Source of the DNA: JAKFWI01 sp031399165
GTDB lineage: Bacteria; Pseudomonadota; Alphaproteobacteria; Caulobacterales; Aquidulcibacteraceae
NCBI GenBank assembly: GCA_031399165.1
Contig: JANNOO010000043.1
Coordinates: 124,001 to 188,000, forward strand
Reading direction: 5' to 3'
Length of the DNA stretch: 64,000 bases
The notes under the pieces were generated by a model that did not search any database, had not been told where the DNA came from, and was given only the letters and a program-made list of their open reading frames with translations. This document shows positions 43,096 to 52,083 of this stretch, piece after piece. Positions within the stretch are counted from its first letter, which is position 1; each line of letters starts with the position of its first letter. The translations under genes and the position numbers were made by a program.

Positions 43096-44433
43096 ATGGA
43101 GTGCAGCACGACCTCGGAAGGCTTGACCCGGGTGTTTCACATCAAAATTCCGGCCGCCGATCTGCAGCGCCAGCTGGACGCCAAAATCGTCGAGGTGGGC
43201 CCGAAGGTGCAACTCAAGGGCTTCCGCCCCGGCAAGGTGCCCCCGGCGCATATCCGGAAGGTCTATGGCCCGGAGATATTCAACGACATCATCAACGAGG
43301 AAATCCAGAAATCCACGCAGGAAGCGATCAAAACGGCTGACGTACGCCCGTTGACGCAACCGCATCACCATCTGGAATCCGACATTGAGCAGGTCAGGGA
43401 AGGCAAAGCCGATCTGGCGTTCTTCTTCCATATCGATGTCATGCCCGATTTCGAGCCTGTGGATGTTTCCACGATTACGCTCGAACGCCCCGTTACGGCG
43501 GTGTCCGAAGAGCAGGTCGATGAGGCGCTCGCGGAGCTCGCCAAGCAAAACCGCCCATTCGAGGAAACCGACGCGGCGGCGGCGGACGGAGACGCACTAA
43601 CGATTGATTTTCTTGGCAAGGTTGATGGCGTCGCGTTCGAAGGCGGATCCGCCGAAAACGCCCCTCTGCTATTGGGTTCCAAGCAATTCATTCCAGGCTT
43701 CGAAGAACAGCTTATCGGCGCGAAAGCTGGCGATGAGCGGGTGCTGAACGTCACATTTCCGGAGAGTTACGGCGCTGAAAATTTGGCCGGTAAGGCGGCT
43801 ACGTTCGATGTGACGGTGAAAAAGGTTCAGACGCCGAAAGACGCGCCGGTTGATGATGCGTTTGCAGAGAAGCTTGGGTTGAAGTCTGTGGGTGAAGTGC
43901 GCGATGCGCTGCGCAAGCGGATCGAGGCGGAGCACAACGCGCAGTCCCGCGCAAAGGCCAAGCGGCGCTTGTTCGACCAATTGGACGCCGGTCACGTGTT
44001 CGATCTGCCCAAGAGCATGGTCGAGAGCGAGTTCGACGGCATTTGGCGCCAGATACTGGCCGATAAGGAAGCGGACAGGCAGGATCCGGAGGACGCAGGC
44101 AAGAGTGACGAGGAACTCGAGAAGGAGTATCGCGGTATCTCGGAGCGGCGCGTTCGGCTCGGGTTGGTGCTGGCGGAGATCGGCCGCCGCAACAATGTGC
44201 AGGTTCCTGAGGACGAGGTGAACGCCGCTTTGGGCCGTCAGGCACGGCAGTTTCCAGGCCAGGAACGCCAGGTCATCGAATACTTCCAGAAGAACCCAGG
44301 CGCGATGGCGCAGATTCGGGCTCCCATTTACGAGGAAAAGGTCGTCGACTTTATTCTTGAGCTGGCGAAGATCACCGATAAGCCGGTCAGCCGGGAAGAC
44401 TTGTTCGCTGAAGAGCCCGGCGCCGAACGGTAA
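43096..44433 (+). CDS. tig: trigger factor (peptidyl-prolyl isomerase chaperone)
   Basis: A ribosome-bound chaperone of about 445 residues. The ribosome-binding signature is LKGFRPGKVPPAHIRKVYG near residue 40-58. The FKBP-type domain occupies the middle (DALTIDFLGKVDGVAFEGG, FIPGFEEQLIGAKAGD) and the helical C-terminal domain follows (for example VRDALRKRIEAEHNAQSRAK). I chose the ATG at 43096 because it opens into the conserved N-terminal domain; an upstream start at 43051 adds unrelated residues. It is first in the classic tig-clpP-clpX-lon order. Confidence 0.95.
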   Translation: MECSTTSEGLTRVFHIKIPAADLQRQLDAKIVEVGPKVQLKGFRPGKVPPAHIRKVYGPEIFNDIINEEIQKSTQEAIKTADVRPLTQPHHHLESDIEQVREGKADLAFFFHIDVMPDFEPVDVSTITLERPVTAVSEEQVDEALAELAKQNRPFEETDAAAADGDALTIDFLGKVDGVAFEGGSAENAPLLLGSKQFIPGFEEQLIGAKAGDERVLNVTFPESYGAENLAGKAATFDVTVKKVQTPKDAPVDDAFAEKLGLKSVGEVRDALRKRIEAEHNAQSRAKAKRRLFDQLDAGHVFDLPKSMVESEFDGIWRQILADKEADRQDPEDAGKSDEELEKEYRGISERRVRLGLVLAEIGRRNNVQVPEDEVNAALGRQARQFPGQERQVIEYFQKNPGAMAQIRAPIYEEKVVDFILELAKITDKPVSREDLFAEEPGAER

Positions 44434-44537
44434 CGACCGCCGGCAGGGCCAGGCCCTTGCGGCGAGGCGCGAAGCGCCAAATATCTAGGCCCTCACCGGG
44501 CGCGGTCGGATGCCGCGCGTCTCCTTGAAAGTCAAAC

Positions 44538-45161
44538 ATGGCAGACCCGATCGACCGCATGATGAACCTGGTGCCGATGGTGGTCGAACAGACCAGTCGC
44601 GGCGAGCGGGCGTTCGACATTTTCTCCCGGCTGCTGAAAGAGCGGGTGCTTTTCATCACCGGCGGGGTTGAGGATGGGATGGCCAGCCTGGTGACAGCGC
44701 AGTTGCTTTACCTTGAAAGCGAAAACCCTAAGCGCGAAATCCATATGTATATCAATAGCCCTGGCGGCGTTGTCAGCTCCGGTCTCGCAATTTATGACAC
44801 CATGCAATACATCCGTAGCCCCGTAGCTACTTTCTGCATGGGACAAGCCGCGTCCATGGGGTCGCTTCTGCTGGCGGCCGGTCACAAAGGGCTTCGAGTG
44901 TGTCTGCCGAACGCGCGGGTCATGGTTCACCAGCCTTCCGGCGGATTCCGCGGCCAGGCCAGTGACATCGAACGTCACGCTGAGGACATTATAGCCACCA
45001 AACGGCGCCTGAATCAGATTTACGTTAAGCATACCGGCCAGTCTTATGAAGTCGTCGAAAAGACTTTGGACCGCGACTACTTCATGACGGCGGAAGAGGC
45101 TAAGGGCTTTGGAATCGTCGATCACGTCTACGAAAGACGCGAGGACATCGAAACTGTCTGA
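44538..45161 (+). CDS. clpP: ATP-dependent Clp protease proteolytic subunit
   Basis: A 207-residue serine peptidase. The catalytic serine is S106 in GQAASMGSLLLAAG, and the histidine is H131 in VMVHQPSGG; the aspartate is near residue 180 in EKTLDRDYFM. ClpP degrades proteins unfolded by ClpX. It lies 105 bases after tig and 195 bases before clpX. Confidence 0.97.
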   Translation: MADPIDRMMNLVPMVVEQTSRGERAFDIFSRLLKERVLFITGGVEDGMASLVTAQLLYLESENPKREIHMYINSPGGVVSSGLAIYDTMQYIRSPVATFCMGQAASMGSLLLAAGHKGLRVCLPNARVMVHQPSGGFRGQASDIERHAEDIIATKRRLNQIYVKHTGQSYEVVEKTLDRDYFMTAEEAKGFGIVDHVYERREDIETV

Positions 45162-45356
45162 GCCTACAGGGCTTCTTGACAGGCAAAGTCGCGCTGGCTG
45201 GCCCGGTGATCGCCCGTTTGCTTGCGGCGCGGACCTTGCTGTGATGGTATTAGAAGCGATTGGTCAACGGTTCGGTAAGGCGAACACGTCCAGTCTTACG
45301 CGGCGGGCGAGGGCGGCGAGGGTAGCCGGACGCTCTGGCCCCGCTGAGGAGCGCCT

Positions 45357-46625
45357 ATGAGCAAGAACGCCAACGCAGGCGACGGCAAGAACACTCTGTA
45401 TTGTTCTTTCTGCGGAAAGAGCCAGCACGAAGTGCGTAAGCTTATCGCCGGACCGACCGTGTTCATTTGCGATGAATGCGTCGAACTCTGCATGGATATC
45501 ATCCGTGAAGAGCACAAGACATCTTTGGTTAAGTCCAAGGAAGGCGTGCCGTCTCCCAAAGAGATCAAGGATGTTCTTGACGACTACGTCATTGGTCAGA
45601 GCTACGCCAAGCGCGTGCTCTCCGTTGCGGTCCATAATCACTACAAACGCCTCAATCACGCAACGAAGAACGCCGATGTGGAATTGGCGAAGTCGAACAT
45701 CCTCCTGATCGGGCCGACAGGCTGCGGCAAGACGCTGCTGGCGCAGACGCTCGCGCGGATCATTGACGTGCCGTTCACCATGGCCGACGCAACTACGCTT
45801 ACGGAAGCGGGCTATGTCGGCGAGGATGTCGAAAATATTATTCTCAAGTTGTTGCAGGCTGCCGATTACAACGTCGAGCGCGCGCAGCGGGGCATCGTTT
45901 ATATCGATGAAGTCGACAAGATTTCGCGCAAGTCTGACAATCCTTCGATTACCCGCGACGTATCGGGCGAGGGCGTGCAGCAGGCGCTGTTGAAAATCAT
46001 GGAAGGCACCGTCGCTTCTGTACCGCCGCAGGGCGGTCGCAAGCATCCGCAGCAGGAATTCTTGCAGGTGGACACGACGAATATCCTGTTTATTTGTGGC
46101 GGCGCGTTCGCTGGCCTTGATAAAATCATTTCTCAGCGCGGAAAGGGGTCTTCGATCGGTTTCGGTGCCGACGTAAAAGATCCAGAAGATCGACGTACGG
46201 GCGAAGTTCTGCGCCTTATCGAGCCGGAAGACCTTCTCAAATTCGGTCTTATTCCGGAGTTCGTGGGTCGTTTGCCTGTGCTCGCAACGCTCGAAGATCT
46301 TGATGAGTCTGCGCTTATGCAGATTCTGACCGAGCCGAAAAATGCGCTAACGAAGCAATATCAGCGCATGTTCGAGATGGAGAACGTTAAGCTGAACTTC
46401 CCTGAGGATGCTCTAAAAGCGATCTCACGGAAGGCGATTCAGCGTAAGACCGGCGCTCGCGGCTTGCGCTCGATCATGGAATCGATCCTGCTGGACACCA
46501 TGTTCGAACTGCCGAGCATGCGGGGCGTGGAAGAGATCGTCGTTTCCGCCGACGTAGTCGAAGGGCGCGCCAAGCCGCTCCTCATCTACTCGGAACGGCG
46601 CGGCGGCCAGGAATCCGCGGGCTAA
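45357..46625 (+). CDS. clpX: ATP-dependent Clp protease ATP-binding subunit ClpX
   Basis: A 422-residue AAA+ unfoldase. The N-terminal zinc-binding domain has cysteines 16, 19, 38 and 41 (YCSFCGKS and FICDECVELC). The AAA core has Walker A LIGPTGCGKTLLAQTLARI (near residue 118), IVYIDEVDKISRK, and the pore and sensor motifs GEGVQQALLKIMEGT. The C-terminus ends in AAA small-domain helices. ClpXP degrades cell-cycle regulators, CtrA among them, in Caulobacter. It has a GAGGA ribosome binding site before the ATG. Confidence 0.97.
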   Translation: MSKNANAGDGKNTLYCSFCGKSQHEVRKLIAGPTVFICDECVELCMDIIREEHKTSLVKSKEGVPSPKEIKDVLDDYVIGQSYAKRVLSVAVHNHYKRLNHATKNADVELAKSNILLIGPTGCGKTLLAQTLARIIDVPFTMADATTLTEAGYVGEDVENIILKLLQAADYNVERAQRGIVYIDEVDKISRKSDNPSITRDVSGEGVQQALLKIMEGTVASVPPQGGRKHPQQEFLQVDTTNILFICGGAFAGLDKIISQRGKGSSIGFGADVKDPEDRRTGEVLRLIEPEDLLKFGLIPEFVGRLPVLATLEDLDESALMQILTEPKNALTKQYQRMFEMENVKLNFPEDALKAISRKAIQRKTGARGLRSIMESILLDTMFELPSMRGVEEIVVSADVVEGRAKPLLIYSERRGGQESAG

Positions 46626-46662
46626 GCGGCACGAGCCTAAAGGCGGGCCCGTGGCGTTGCTC

Positions 46663-46693
46663 CTTGAAGGAGCAATAACGCTGGGCCACATTT
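46663..46693 (+). promoter_or_regulatory. possible sigma-32 heat-shock promoter upstream of lon
   Basis: CTTGAAG-N16-CCACATTT resembles the heat-shock sigma-32 consensus (CTTGAAA, 13-16 bases, CCCCATTT). It lies about 78 bases upstream of lon. Lon is a heat-shock gene in many proteobacteria. The CTTGAA also falls in the loop of a small hairpin (GCTCC-TTGAA-GGAGC), which may be coincidental. Confidence 0.4.
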
Positions 46694-46770
46694 ACCCTGA
46701 CAACTCGGCTGTACGGCCGATATGCGGGCACTTCCACTTATGGAATGCTTGCGCTTGAAAGGAGCCATGG

Positions 46771-49173
46771 ATGGCTGTTCGCAAGACGCTTCCGGTGTTG
46801 CCGCTGAGGGACATCGTGGTCTTCCCGCATATGGCAGCGCCGCTTTTCGTCGGACGTGAAAAATCAGTGCGGGCGCTCGACGAAGTCATGCGCAACGACA
46901 AACAGATTTTGCTCGCCGCGCAGATGGACGCGGCCGAGGACGATCCCAGCGCTGATCGCATCTATTCGGTGGGCGCGCTGGCGACCGTCGTGCAATTGCT
47001 GAAATTGCCCGACGGCACGGTGCGCGTTCTCGTCGAGGGCGGGTCCCGGGCTAAGATCGTCAAGTTCAGCGACAATACTGAGTTCTTTGAAGCCGAAGTC
47101 GAAGTCATCGACGAAACTAACGCTGACACCTCAGAGGCGCGCGCGACGGCCAAGGCTGTTGCCGAGCAATTCGAGGCGTTCGCCAAGCTCTCGCGCAAAA
47201 CGCCGCCTGAAGTCGTCTCAGCTGTCGGTCAAATCGGTGAGCCGACGCGGCTTGCCGACACAGTGGCTGCACACCTGTCGATCAAGATTTCTGACAAACA
47301 GGCCCTGCTTGAGACTGCTGACGTCCCGCAGCGCCTGGAAAAAGTGCTCGGTTTGATCGAGGGCGAAATTGGCGTGCTGCAGGTGGAGCGAAAAATCCGC
47401 AACCGCGTCAAGCGGCAGATGGAGAAAACCCAGCGCGAGTATTATCTGAACGAGCAGATGAAGGCGATCCAGAAGGAGCTGGGCGACGGCGAAGAAGGCC
47501 GCGACGACCTTGCCGAAATGGAAGAGCGCATCCGCAAAACCAAGCTGAGCAAGGAAGCGCGTGGCAAGGCCGAAGCGGAATTGAAGAAACTTCGGCAAAT
47601 GTCGCCGATGAGCGCTGAATCAACAGTCGTCCGTAATTATCTCGACTGGCTGCTGTCGCTGCCCTGGAATTCGCGCAAGAAAGTGCAAAAGGATCTAATC
47701 AAGGCCGAACAGATTCTGGACGAGGATCATTACGGCCTGGAGAAAGTGAAGGAGCGTATCCTCGAATATTTGGCCGTGCAGGCGCGCACGAATAAGTTGC
47801 GAGGGCCGATTTTATGCCTCGTCGGCCCGCCCGGTGTCGGCAAGACGTCGCTCGGCAAATCGATCGCTAAAGCAACGGGCCGCGATTTCGTTCGTATGTC
47901 GCTTGGCGGCGTGCGAGATGAGGCCGAAATCCGCGGGCACAGGCGCACATATATCGGCTCGATGCCCGGCCGTGTGATCCAGTCTATGAAGAAGGCCAAG
48001 ACCAGCAATCCGCTGTTCCTGCTCGACGAAATCGACAAGCTGGGCGCCGATTACCGTGGCGATCCTTCAGCGGCGCTGCTGGAGGTGCTCGACCCCGAAC
48101 AAAACTCGTCGTTCAACGATCACTATCTCGAAGTCGATTATGATCTGAGCGACATTCTGTTCATCACCACGGCCAACAGCCTGAACATGCCGCAGCCTTT
48201 GCTCGATCGCATGGAGATCATTCGCATCCCCGGCTACACCGAAGATGAAAAGATCGAGATCGCCCGGCGTCACCTGTTGAACAAGCAGATTGAAGCCAAT
48301 GGCTTGAAGAAGGAAGAGTTTTCCTTATCCGACGATGCGCTGCGCGATCTCGTGCGCCGCTACACGCGCGAAGCCGGCGTCCGTTCATTGGAACGCGAGT
48401 TGGCCAATCTGGCACGAAAGGCGGTGCGTGAGATTGAAAGCAAGAAAGCGACGAAAGTCGAGATCACCGAGACAAACCTGCCCGATTACGCCGGCGTGTG
48501 GAAGTATCGCTATGGCGAGAGTGATCGGGAGGATCAGGTCGGTGTTGTAACCGGGCTGGCGTGGACCGAAAGCGGCGGCGACATTTTGACGATTGAAGCC
48601 GTGCAGATGCCGGGCAAGGGCGCAATGACCGTGACCGGCAATCTTCAGAACGTCATGAAGGAGAGCATCTCGGCTGCGAACTCATTTGTTCGCGCGCGCG
48701 CTGTTCAGTTTGGCGTTCGCCCGCCGATATTCCGCTCGCGTGATATTCACGTGCATGTTCCGGAAGGCGCGACGCCGAAAGACGGGCCCAGCGCGGGCAT
48801 CGCCATGGTGACGGCGATCGTTTCGGTGCTCACGGGCGTGCCGGTGAAGTCCGACGTCGCCATGACCGGCGAGGTCACATTGCGTGGGCGTGTGCTGCCG
48901 ATTGGCGGTTTGAAGGAAAAGCTGCTTGCGGCGCTCCGCGGCGGAATCAAGACCGTGTTGATCCCGAAAGACAACGAGAAGGATCTCGTAGACATTCCCG
49001 ACAACGTAAAGACAAACCTCAAAATCATTCCGGTTTCCATCGTGGATGAGGTGCTCACCCACGCGCTTGCAGGGCCGCTGAAGGCGATCGACTGGAGCGA
49101 GGAAGATCAACTTGCTGAGGAACGTCACGCCTTGCGCGAAGGCGGTTCCGACGGGGAGGCTCGTCCGCATTGA
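46771..49173 (+). CDS. lon: endopeptidase La (Lon protease)
   Basis: An 800-residue ATP-dependent serine protease. An N-terminal substrate-binding domain opens with LPVLPLRDIVVFPHMAAPLF. Walker A is CLVGPPGVGKTSLGKSIA (near residue 351) and Walker B is NPLFLLDEIDKLG. The catalytic serine is in PKDGPSAGIAMVTAI (about 676) and the catalytic lysine in GGLKEKLLAALRGG (about 716). It degrades misfolded and regulatory proteins in the cytoplasm. A possible sigma-32 promoter lies upstream; hupB follows 135 bases later. Confidence 0.97.
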   Translation: MAVRKTLPVLPLRDIVVFPHMAAPLFVGREKSVRALDEVMRNDKQILLAAQMDAAEDDPSADRIYSVGALATVVQLLKLPDGTVRVLVEGGSRAKIVKFSDNTEFFEAEVEVIDETNADTSEARATAKAVAEQFEAFAKLSRKTPPEVVSAVGQIGEPTRLADTVAAHLSIKISDKQALLETADVPQRLEKVLGLIEGEIGVLQVERKIRNRVKRQMEKTQREYYLNEQMKAIQKELGDGEEGRDDLAEMEERIRKTKLSKEARGKAEAELKKLRQMSPMSAESTVVRNYLDWLLSLPWNSRKKVQKDLIKAEQILDEDHYGLEKVKERILEYLAVQARTNKLRGPILCLVGPPGVGKTSLGKSIAKATGRDFVRMSLGGVRDEAEIRGHRRTYIGSMPGRVIQSMKKAKTSNPLFLLDEIDKLGADYRGDPSAALLEVLDPEQNSSFNDHYLEVDYDLSDILFITTANSLNMPQPLLDRMEIIRIPGYTEDEKIEIARRHLLNKQIEANGLKKEEFSLSDDALRDLVRRYTREAGVRSLERELANLARKAVREIESKKATKVEITETNLPDYAGVWKYRYGESDREDQVGVVTGLAWTESGGDILTIEAVQMPGKGAMTVTGNLQNVMKESISAANSFVRARAVQFGVRPPIFRSRDIHVHVPEGATPKDGPSAGIAMVTAIVSVLTGVPVKSDVAMTGEVTLRGRVLPIGGLKEKLLAALRGGIKTVLIPKDNEKDLVDIPDNVKTNLKIIPVSIVDEVLTHALAGPLKAIDWSEEDQLAEERHALREGGSDGEARPH

Positions 49174-49248
49174 CAACGAATCGCTTTGCCCATTCGCTGG
49201 GCGACGACATTGTGACAAGAAAGTTAGGCCGGCCTGCCGCCTTTAGCT

Positions 49249-49277
49249 TTGACAAGGGCGGGGGCCGCCTTTCCTAT
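49249..49277 (+). promoter_or_regulatory. probable housekeeping promoter of hupB
   Basis: TTGACA-N17-TCCTAT lies 32 bases upstream of the hupB GTG. The -35 hexamer is perfect; the -10 matches TATAAT at three of six positions, which is not unusual in alphaproteobacteria. Confidence 0.4.
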
Positions 49278-49308
49278 GCGCCCCTTGCAAAAGAGATAGG
49301 GGACGCCT

Positions 49309-49602
49309 GTGAACAAGGCTGAGCTGATCAACGAGGTTTCGAACCGTGCGCCCCACGCCCGCGCCGTCGCTGCTGACGTCGTGGACGCGGTTTTCGATGT
49401 GATGATCGATGCCCTGAAAAAGCGCGAAGAAGTGCGCATCCCGAATTTCGGCGTTTTCGAAGTCAAGGACACGGCCGCTCGTAAGGCGCGTAATCCCCAA
49501 ACCGGCGAAGAGGTCAAGGTGCCCGCCGGCCAAAAGGCCCGGTTCAAGCCCGGCAAAGCACTCAAGGACGCGCTCGACGGCGCCAGCGCCCTAACTCGCT
49601 AA
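49309..49602 (+). CDS. hupB: DNA-binding protein HU
   Basis: A 97-residue HU/IHF family protein with the standard opening MNKAELINEVSNRAPHARA and the DNA-binding arm DTAARKARNPQTGEEVKVPA. HU bends and compacts DNA in the nucleoid. The start is GTG at 49309; this fits the protein opening and no ATG is available. It follows lon, as in many proteobacteria. A hairpin follows its stop. Confidence 0.95.
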   Translation: MNKAELINEVSNRAPHARAVAADVVDAVFDVMIDALKKREEVRIPNFGVFEVKDTAARKARNPQTGEEVKVPAGQKARFKPGKALKDALDGASALTR

Positions 49603-49622
49603 GGGCGCACAACATCGGCTTT

Positions 49623-49647
49623 GCCTAGCGCTGCAATCGCGCTAGGC
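49623..49647. repeat. 9-base inverted repeat between hupB and the complex I subunit gene
   Basis: GCCTAGCGC and GCGCTAGGC form a perfect stem with a seven-base loop. No T-run follows. It ends 8 bases before the ATG of the next gene and leaves AGGG as its only ribosome binding site, so it may affect initiation or serve as a hupB transcript end. Confidence 0.5.
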
Positions 49648-49654
49648 AGGGTCC

Positions 49655-49960
49655 ATGCTTGCTAAAATCTTCCGCCCGGCGAGGAACGCCATGCAGTCTG
49701 GGCAAGCCGGCGCGCGCCGCTGGCTGCTCGAATTCGAGCCCGGCCGCGCTCCGCCTGCCGAACTGCTGATGGGCTGGACCTCATCGGCGGACACTAACGT
49801 ACAGGTGCGCTTGGATTTTGAAAGCAAAGAGCAGGCGATCGCCTTTGCGCGACGCCACGCCATTCCGCATGAAGTGTATGATCCGCCGGAAACAAAACGC
49901 GTGATCAAGGCTTACAGCGACAATTTCTCATTCAGACGCAAAGAGCCCTGGTCGCATTGA
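49655..49960 (+). CDS. NADH-quinone oxidoreductase accessory subunit, NDUFS4-like
   Basis: A 101-residue protein of the ETC complex I conserved-region family, homologous to mitochondrial NDUFS4 (18 kDa). Family landmarks: MLAKIFRPARNAMQSGQAG, RRWLLEFEP, LLMGWTSSADTNVQVRLDFE and the ending YSDNFSFRRKEPW. These proteins occur mainly in alphaproteobacteria and mitochondria and stabilise the NADH module of complex I. The main nuo operon is not in this window. A tRNA-Arg gene follows. Confidence 0.93.
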   Translation: MLAKIFRPARNAMQSGQAGARRWLLEFEPGRAPPAELLMGWTSSADTNVQVRLDFESKEQAIAFARRHAIPHEVYDPPETKRVIKAYSDNFSFRRKEPWSH

Positions 49961-49978
49961 CGGCCTTCCTGCTTTTAG

Positions 49979-50055
49979 GCGCCCATAGCTCAACTGGATA
50001 GAGCACCCGCCTTCTAAGCGGGCGGTTGCAGGTTCGAGTCCTGCTGGGCGCGCCA
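49979..50055 (+). tRNA. tRNA-Arg (anticodon UCU)
   Basis: The acceptor GCGCCCA pairs with TGGGCGC, and CCA is encoded. The anticodon stem CCCGC/GCGGG encloses the loop CTTCTAA with TCT at the anticodon position, which reads AGA/AGG arginine codons. The T-loop GGTTCGAGTCC is normal. It is 77 bases long. It ends three bases before the convergent metC stop. Confidence 0.95.
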
Positions 50056-50057
50056 AG

Positions 50058-51230
50058 TCAGTGAAGATGAGCCAGACTAGCATCGAGATCGGCGATCAGA
50101 TCGTCTGCATGCTCCAGCCCGATGGAAAGCCGCAGCAATGGTCCTTCAGCGCGCCAGGGGCGCGCCGTACGCACGATCTGCGGGTCGCAGGGAATGATCA
50201 AGCTTTCAAAGCCGCCCCAGGAAAAACCCATCGCAAACAGCGAAAGCGATTCAAGAAAAGCCTTCAATTTCTCAGGCGCCACGGAGTTCAACACGACGCC
50301 AAACAATCCGGCAGCGCCAGTGAAGTCTCGCCGCCACAGCGCATGGTCGGGGTGCGAGGCAAGGGCAGGGTGAAGGACGCAAGCAACTTCGGGCCGCGTT
50401 CCTAGCCATTGCGCGATGATGAGTGCGCCCTCTGATTGGCGCTTCAAGCGGACGTGCAAACTGCGCATGCCGCGCAGCGCGAGATACGCATCGTCCGGCG
50501 CACACCCAAGCCCGATTTCCTTGTAAGCGGCGCGCACGCGCGCCGCCCAAGCTGGCGTGGATGAAAGAACCGCGCCAACAAAAGCATCCGCGTGGCCAGC
50601 CTGATATTTTGTCAGCGCCTGAACCGAAAGATCGATGCCGTGATTAAATGGCTTGAAATAGACTCCCGCGGACCACGTGTTGTCGATAATCGTGGGAACG
50701 CCCCGCGCTTTGGCGGCCGCGGCGATTGCCGGCGCGTCCTGTATCTCGAATGTCAGCGATCCCGGCGATTCCATCATGATCGCGCATGTGTCTGCTGTGA
50801 TCAAACCGGTGATGTCTTGTCCGATGCGTGGATCGAAGTAGATGGTGCGCACGCCGATGCGCTTCAGCATTTTATCGCAGAACCGCCGCGTGGGCCCGTA
50901 TACGGAATCCGTAACCAACAATTCACCGCCAGCCCGCGCCACCGTCAGGATTGCAAGCGTGCAAGCATTGAGCCCGGACGGCGCCAAGCTGGCGCCTGCG
51001 CCGCCTTCGACGGCAATAAGCGCATCGCACAACGCCTGCTGCACCGCCATGCCTTCAAGCGCGTAGGTTTTCACCGGCGCGTCATAGAGATCGTCGGTGT
51101 CTTTCAGCACCAGGGTAGAAGCATGATGCACCGGCGGGTTGACCGCACCGTCCTGACGCGAAGAATCGCGTCCAGCTATGTTCACGAGCGTTTCGGGATG
51201 CAATTTTCCGAGCGGCGGTATCTTTGCCAT
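50058..51230 (-). CDS. metC: cystathionine beta-lyase
   Basis: A 390-residue PLP-dependent Cys/Met metabolism enzyme. The PLP lysine is in VQALTKYQAGHADAFVGAV (near residue 205). Other markers are ASLAPSGLNACTLAILTVAR, IIDNTWSAGVYFKPFNHGID and SLFAMGFSWGGFESLIIP, which fit MetC more than MetB. It cleaves cystathionine to homocysteine in methionine synthesis. The ATG at 51230 is four bases after the sseA stop; an earlier in-frame start at 51332 lies inside sseA. It is the last gene of the cysK-sseA-metC group. Confidence 0.85.
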   Translation of the reverse strand: MAKIPPLGKLHPETLVNIAGRDSSRQDGAVNPPVHHASTLVLKDTDDLYDAPVKTYALEGMAVQQALCDALIAVEGGAGASLAPSGLNACTLAILTVARAGGELLVTDSVYGPTRRFCDKMLKRIGVRTIYFDPRIGQDITGLITADTCAIMMESPGSLTFEIQDAPAIAAAAKARGVPTIIDNTWSAGVYFKPFNHGIDLSVQALTKYQAGHADAFVGAVLSSTPAWAARVRAAYKEIGLGCAPDDAYLALRGMRSLHVRLKRQSEGALIIAQWLGTRPEVACVLHPALASHPDHALWRRDFTGAAGLFGVVLNSVAPEKLKAFLESLSLFAMGFSWGGFESLIIPCDPQIVRTARPWRAEGPLLRLSIGLEHADDLIADLDASLAHLH

Positions 51231-51234
51231 TGCG

Positions 51235-52083
51235 TCAGGCGCTTGCGATCGGCGTATCGGGATGAGCGCCCCATTCGGCCCAAGACCCATCATACACGGG
51301 CACGTCCCACTTGCCGATGCGCGCAAAGGCAAGCGCCAGCGTGGCGGCCGAAACTCCCGAGCCGCACGTACAGATCACCGGCTTGCCAGCTTCTACGCCG
51401 ACGTCCGCCAGCAGGCGCGCCAGCGTCAGAGGGGCTTTCATTTTGCCGTCCTTGTCGAACAAGAGCGCAGGCGGAAGATTCAGCGCACCGGGCATGTGTC
51501 CGCCCCGAAGTCCGGGACGCGGCTCGGGCTCTACACCGTCAAAGCGTCCCTTGGGACGCGCATCGATAATTTGAGTTCCAGCCTCGACAGCCTTGCGCAT
51601 GTCCGGCAGCGTCCGCACGAGGCCGGCATGATAGCGCGTCGAAAAATGGCGCTCCTGCCGGCGCATATCTGGCCCGTCCTCCACCTCTCCGCCTGCCGCG
51701 ATCCACGCGGGCAACCCCCCGTCCAGCACGAAAACATCGTCGTGTCCCATGACACGGAAATTCCACCAGACGCGCGCGGCGGAAAACAACCCGCGTGCGT
51801 CATAAACGACGATCGTCGCCCCATCGCCAATACCTGCTTTACGCATGGCGGCCGCGAATTTCTCGGGCGGCGCAAGCATGTGCGGTAGGGACGAGTTTGT
51901 GGCGGCAATGGTGTCGACATCAAAAAAATAAGCGCCGGGAATTCGTGCGCGGGCATGTTCGTCGCGGGCGTCGAAGGGCTCGATCGGCAAAAACCATGTG
52001 GCGTCAATGATCCGCAGATCAGGCGCGCCCAGACGCGATTTCAGCCAATCGACAGAGACGAGCGGGTCTCGCTTTTCGCTCAT
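51235..52083 (-). CDS. sseA: 3-mercaptopyruvate sulfurtransferase (rhodanese family)
   Basis: A 282-residue protein with two rhodanese domains. The active cysteine is in the second domain, VICTCGSGVSAATLAL (near residue 238), the CGSGV-type loop of mercaptopyruvate sulfurtransferases. The start at 52083 overlaps the cysK stop (ATGA), which is why I prefer it to 52098. It sits between cysK and metC, in a group for sulfur amino acid metabolism. Confidence 0.9.
   Translation of the reverse strand: MSEKRDPLVSVDWLKSRLGAPDLRIIDATWFLPIEPFDARDEHARARIPGAYFFDVDTIAATNSSLPHMLAPPEKFAAAMRKAGIGDGATIVVYDARGLFSAARVWWNFRVMGHDDVFVLDGGLPAWIAAGGEVEDGPDMRRQERHFSTRYHAGLVRTLPDMRKAVEAGTQIIDARPKGRFDGVEPEPRPGLRGGHMPGALNLPPALLFDKDGKMKAPLTLARLLADVGVEAGKPVICTCGSGVSAATLALAFARIGKWDVPVYDGSWAEWGAHPDTPIASA

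Noticed and set aside
44524..44530. CTTGAAA before clpP as a heat-shock -35 element
   Set aside because: Only 7 bases before the start codon, so it cannot be the promoter of clpP.
45176..45205. TTGACA hexamer between clpP and clpX as a clpX promoter
   Set aside because: No acceptable -10 element at the right distance; left unassigned.
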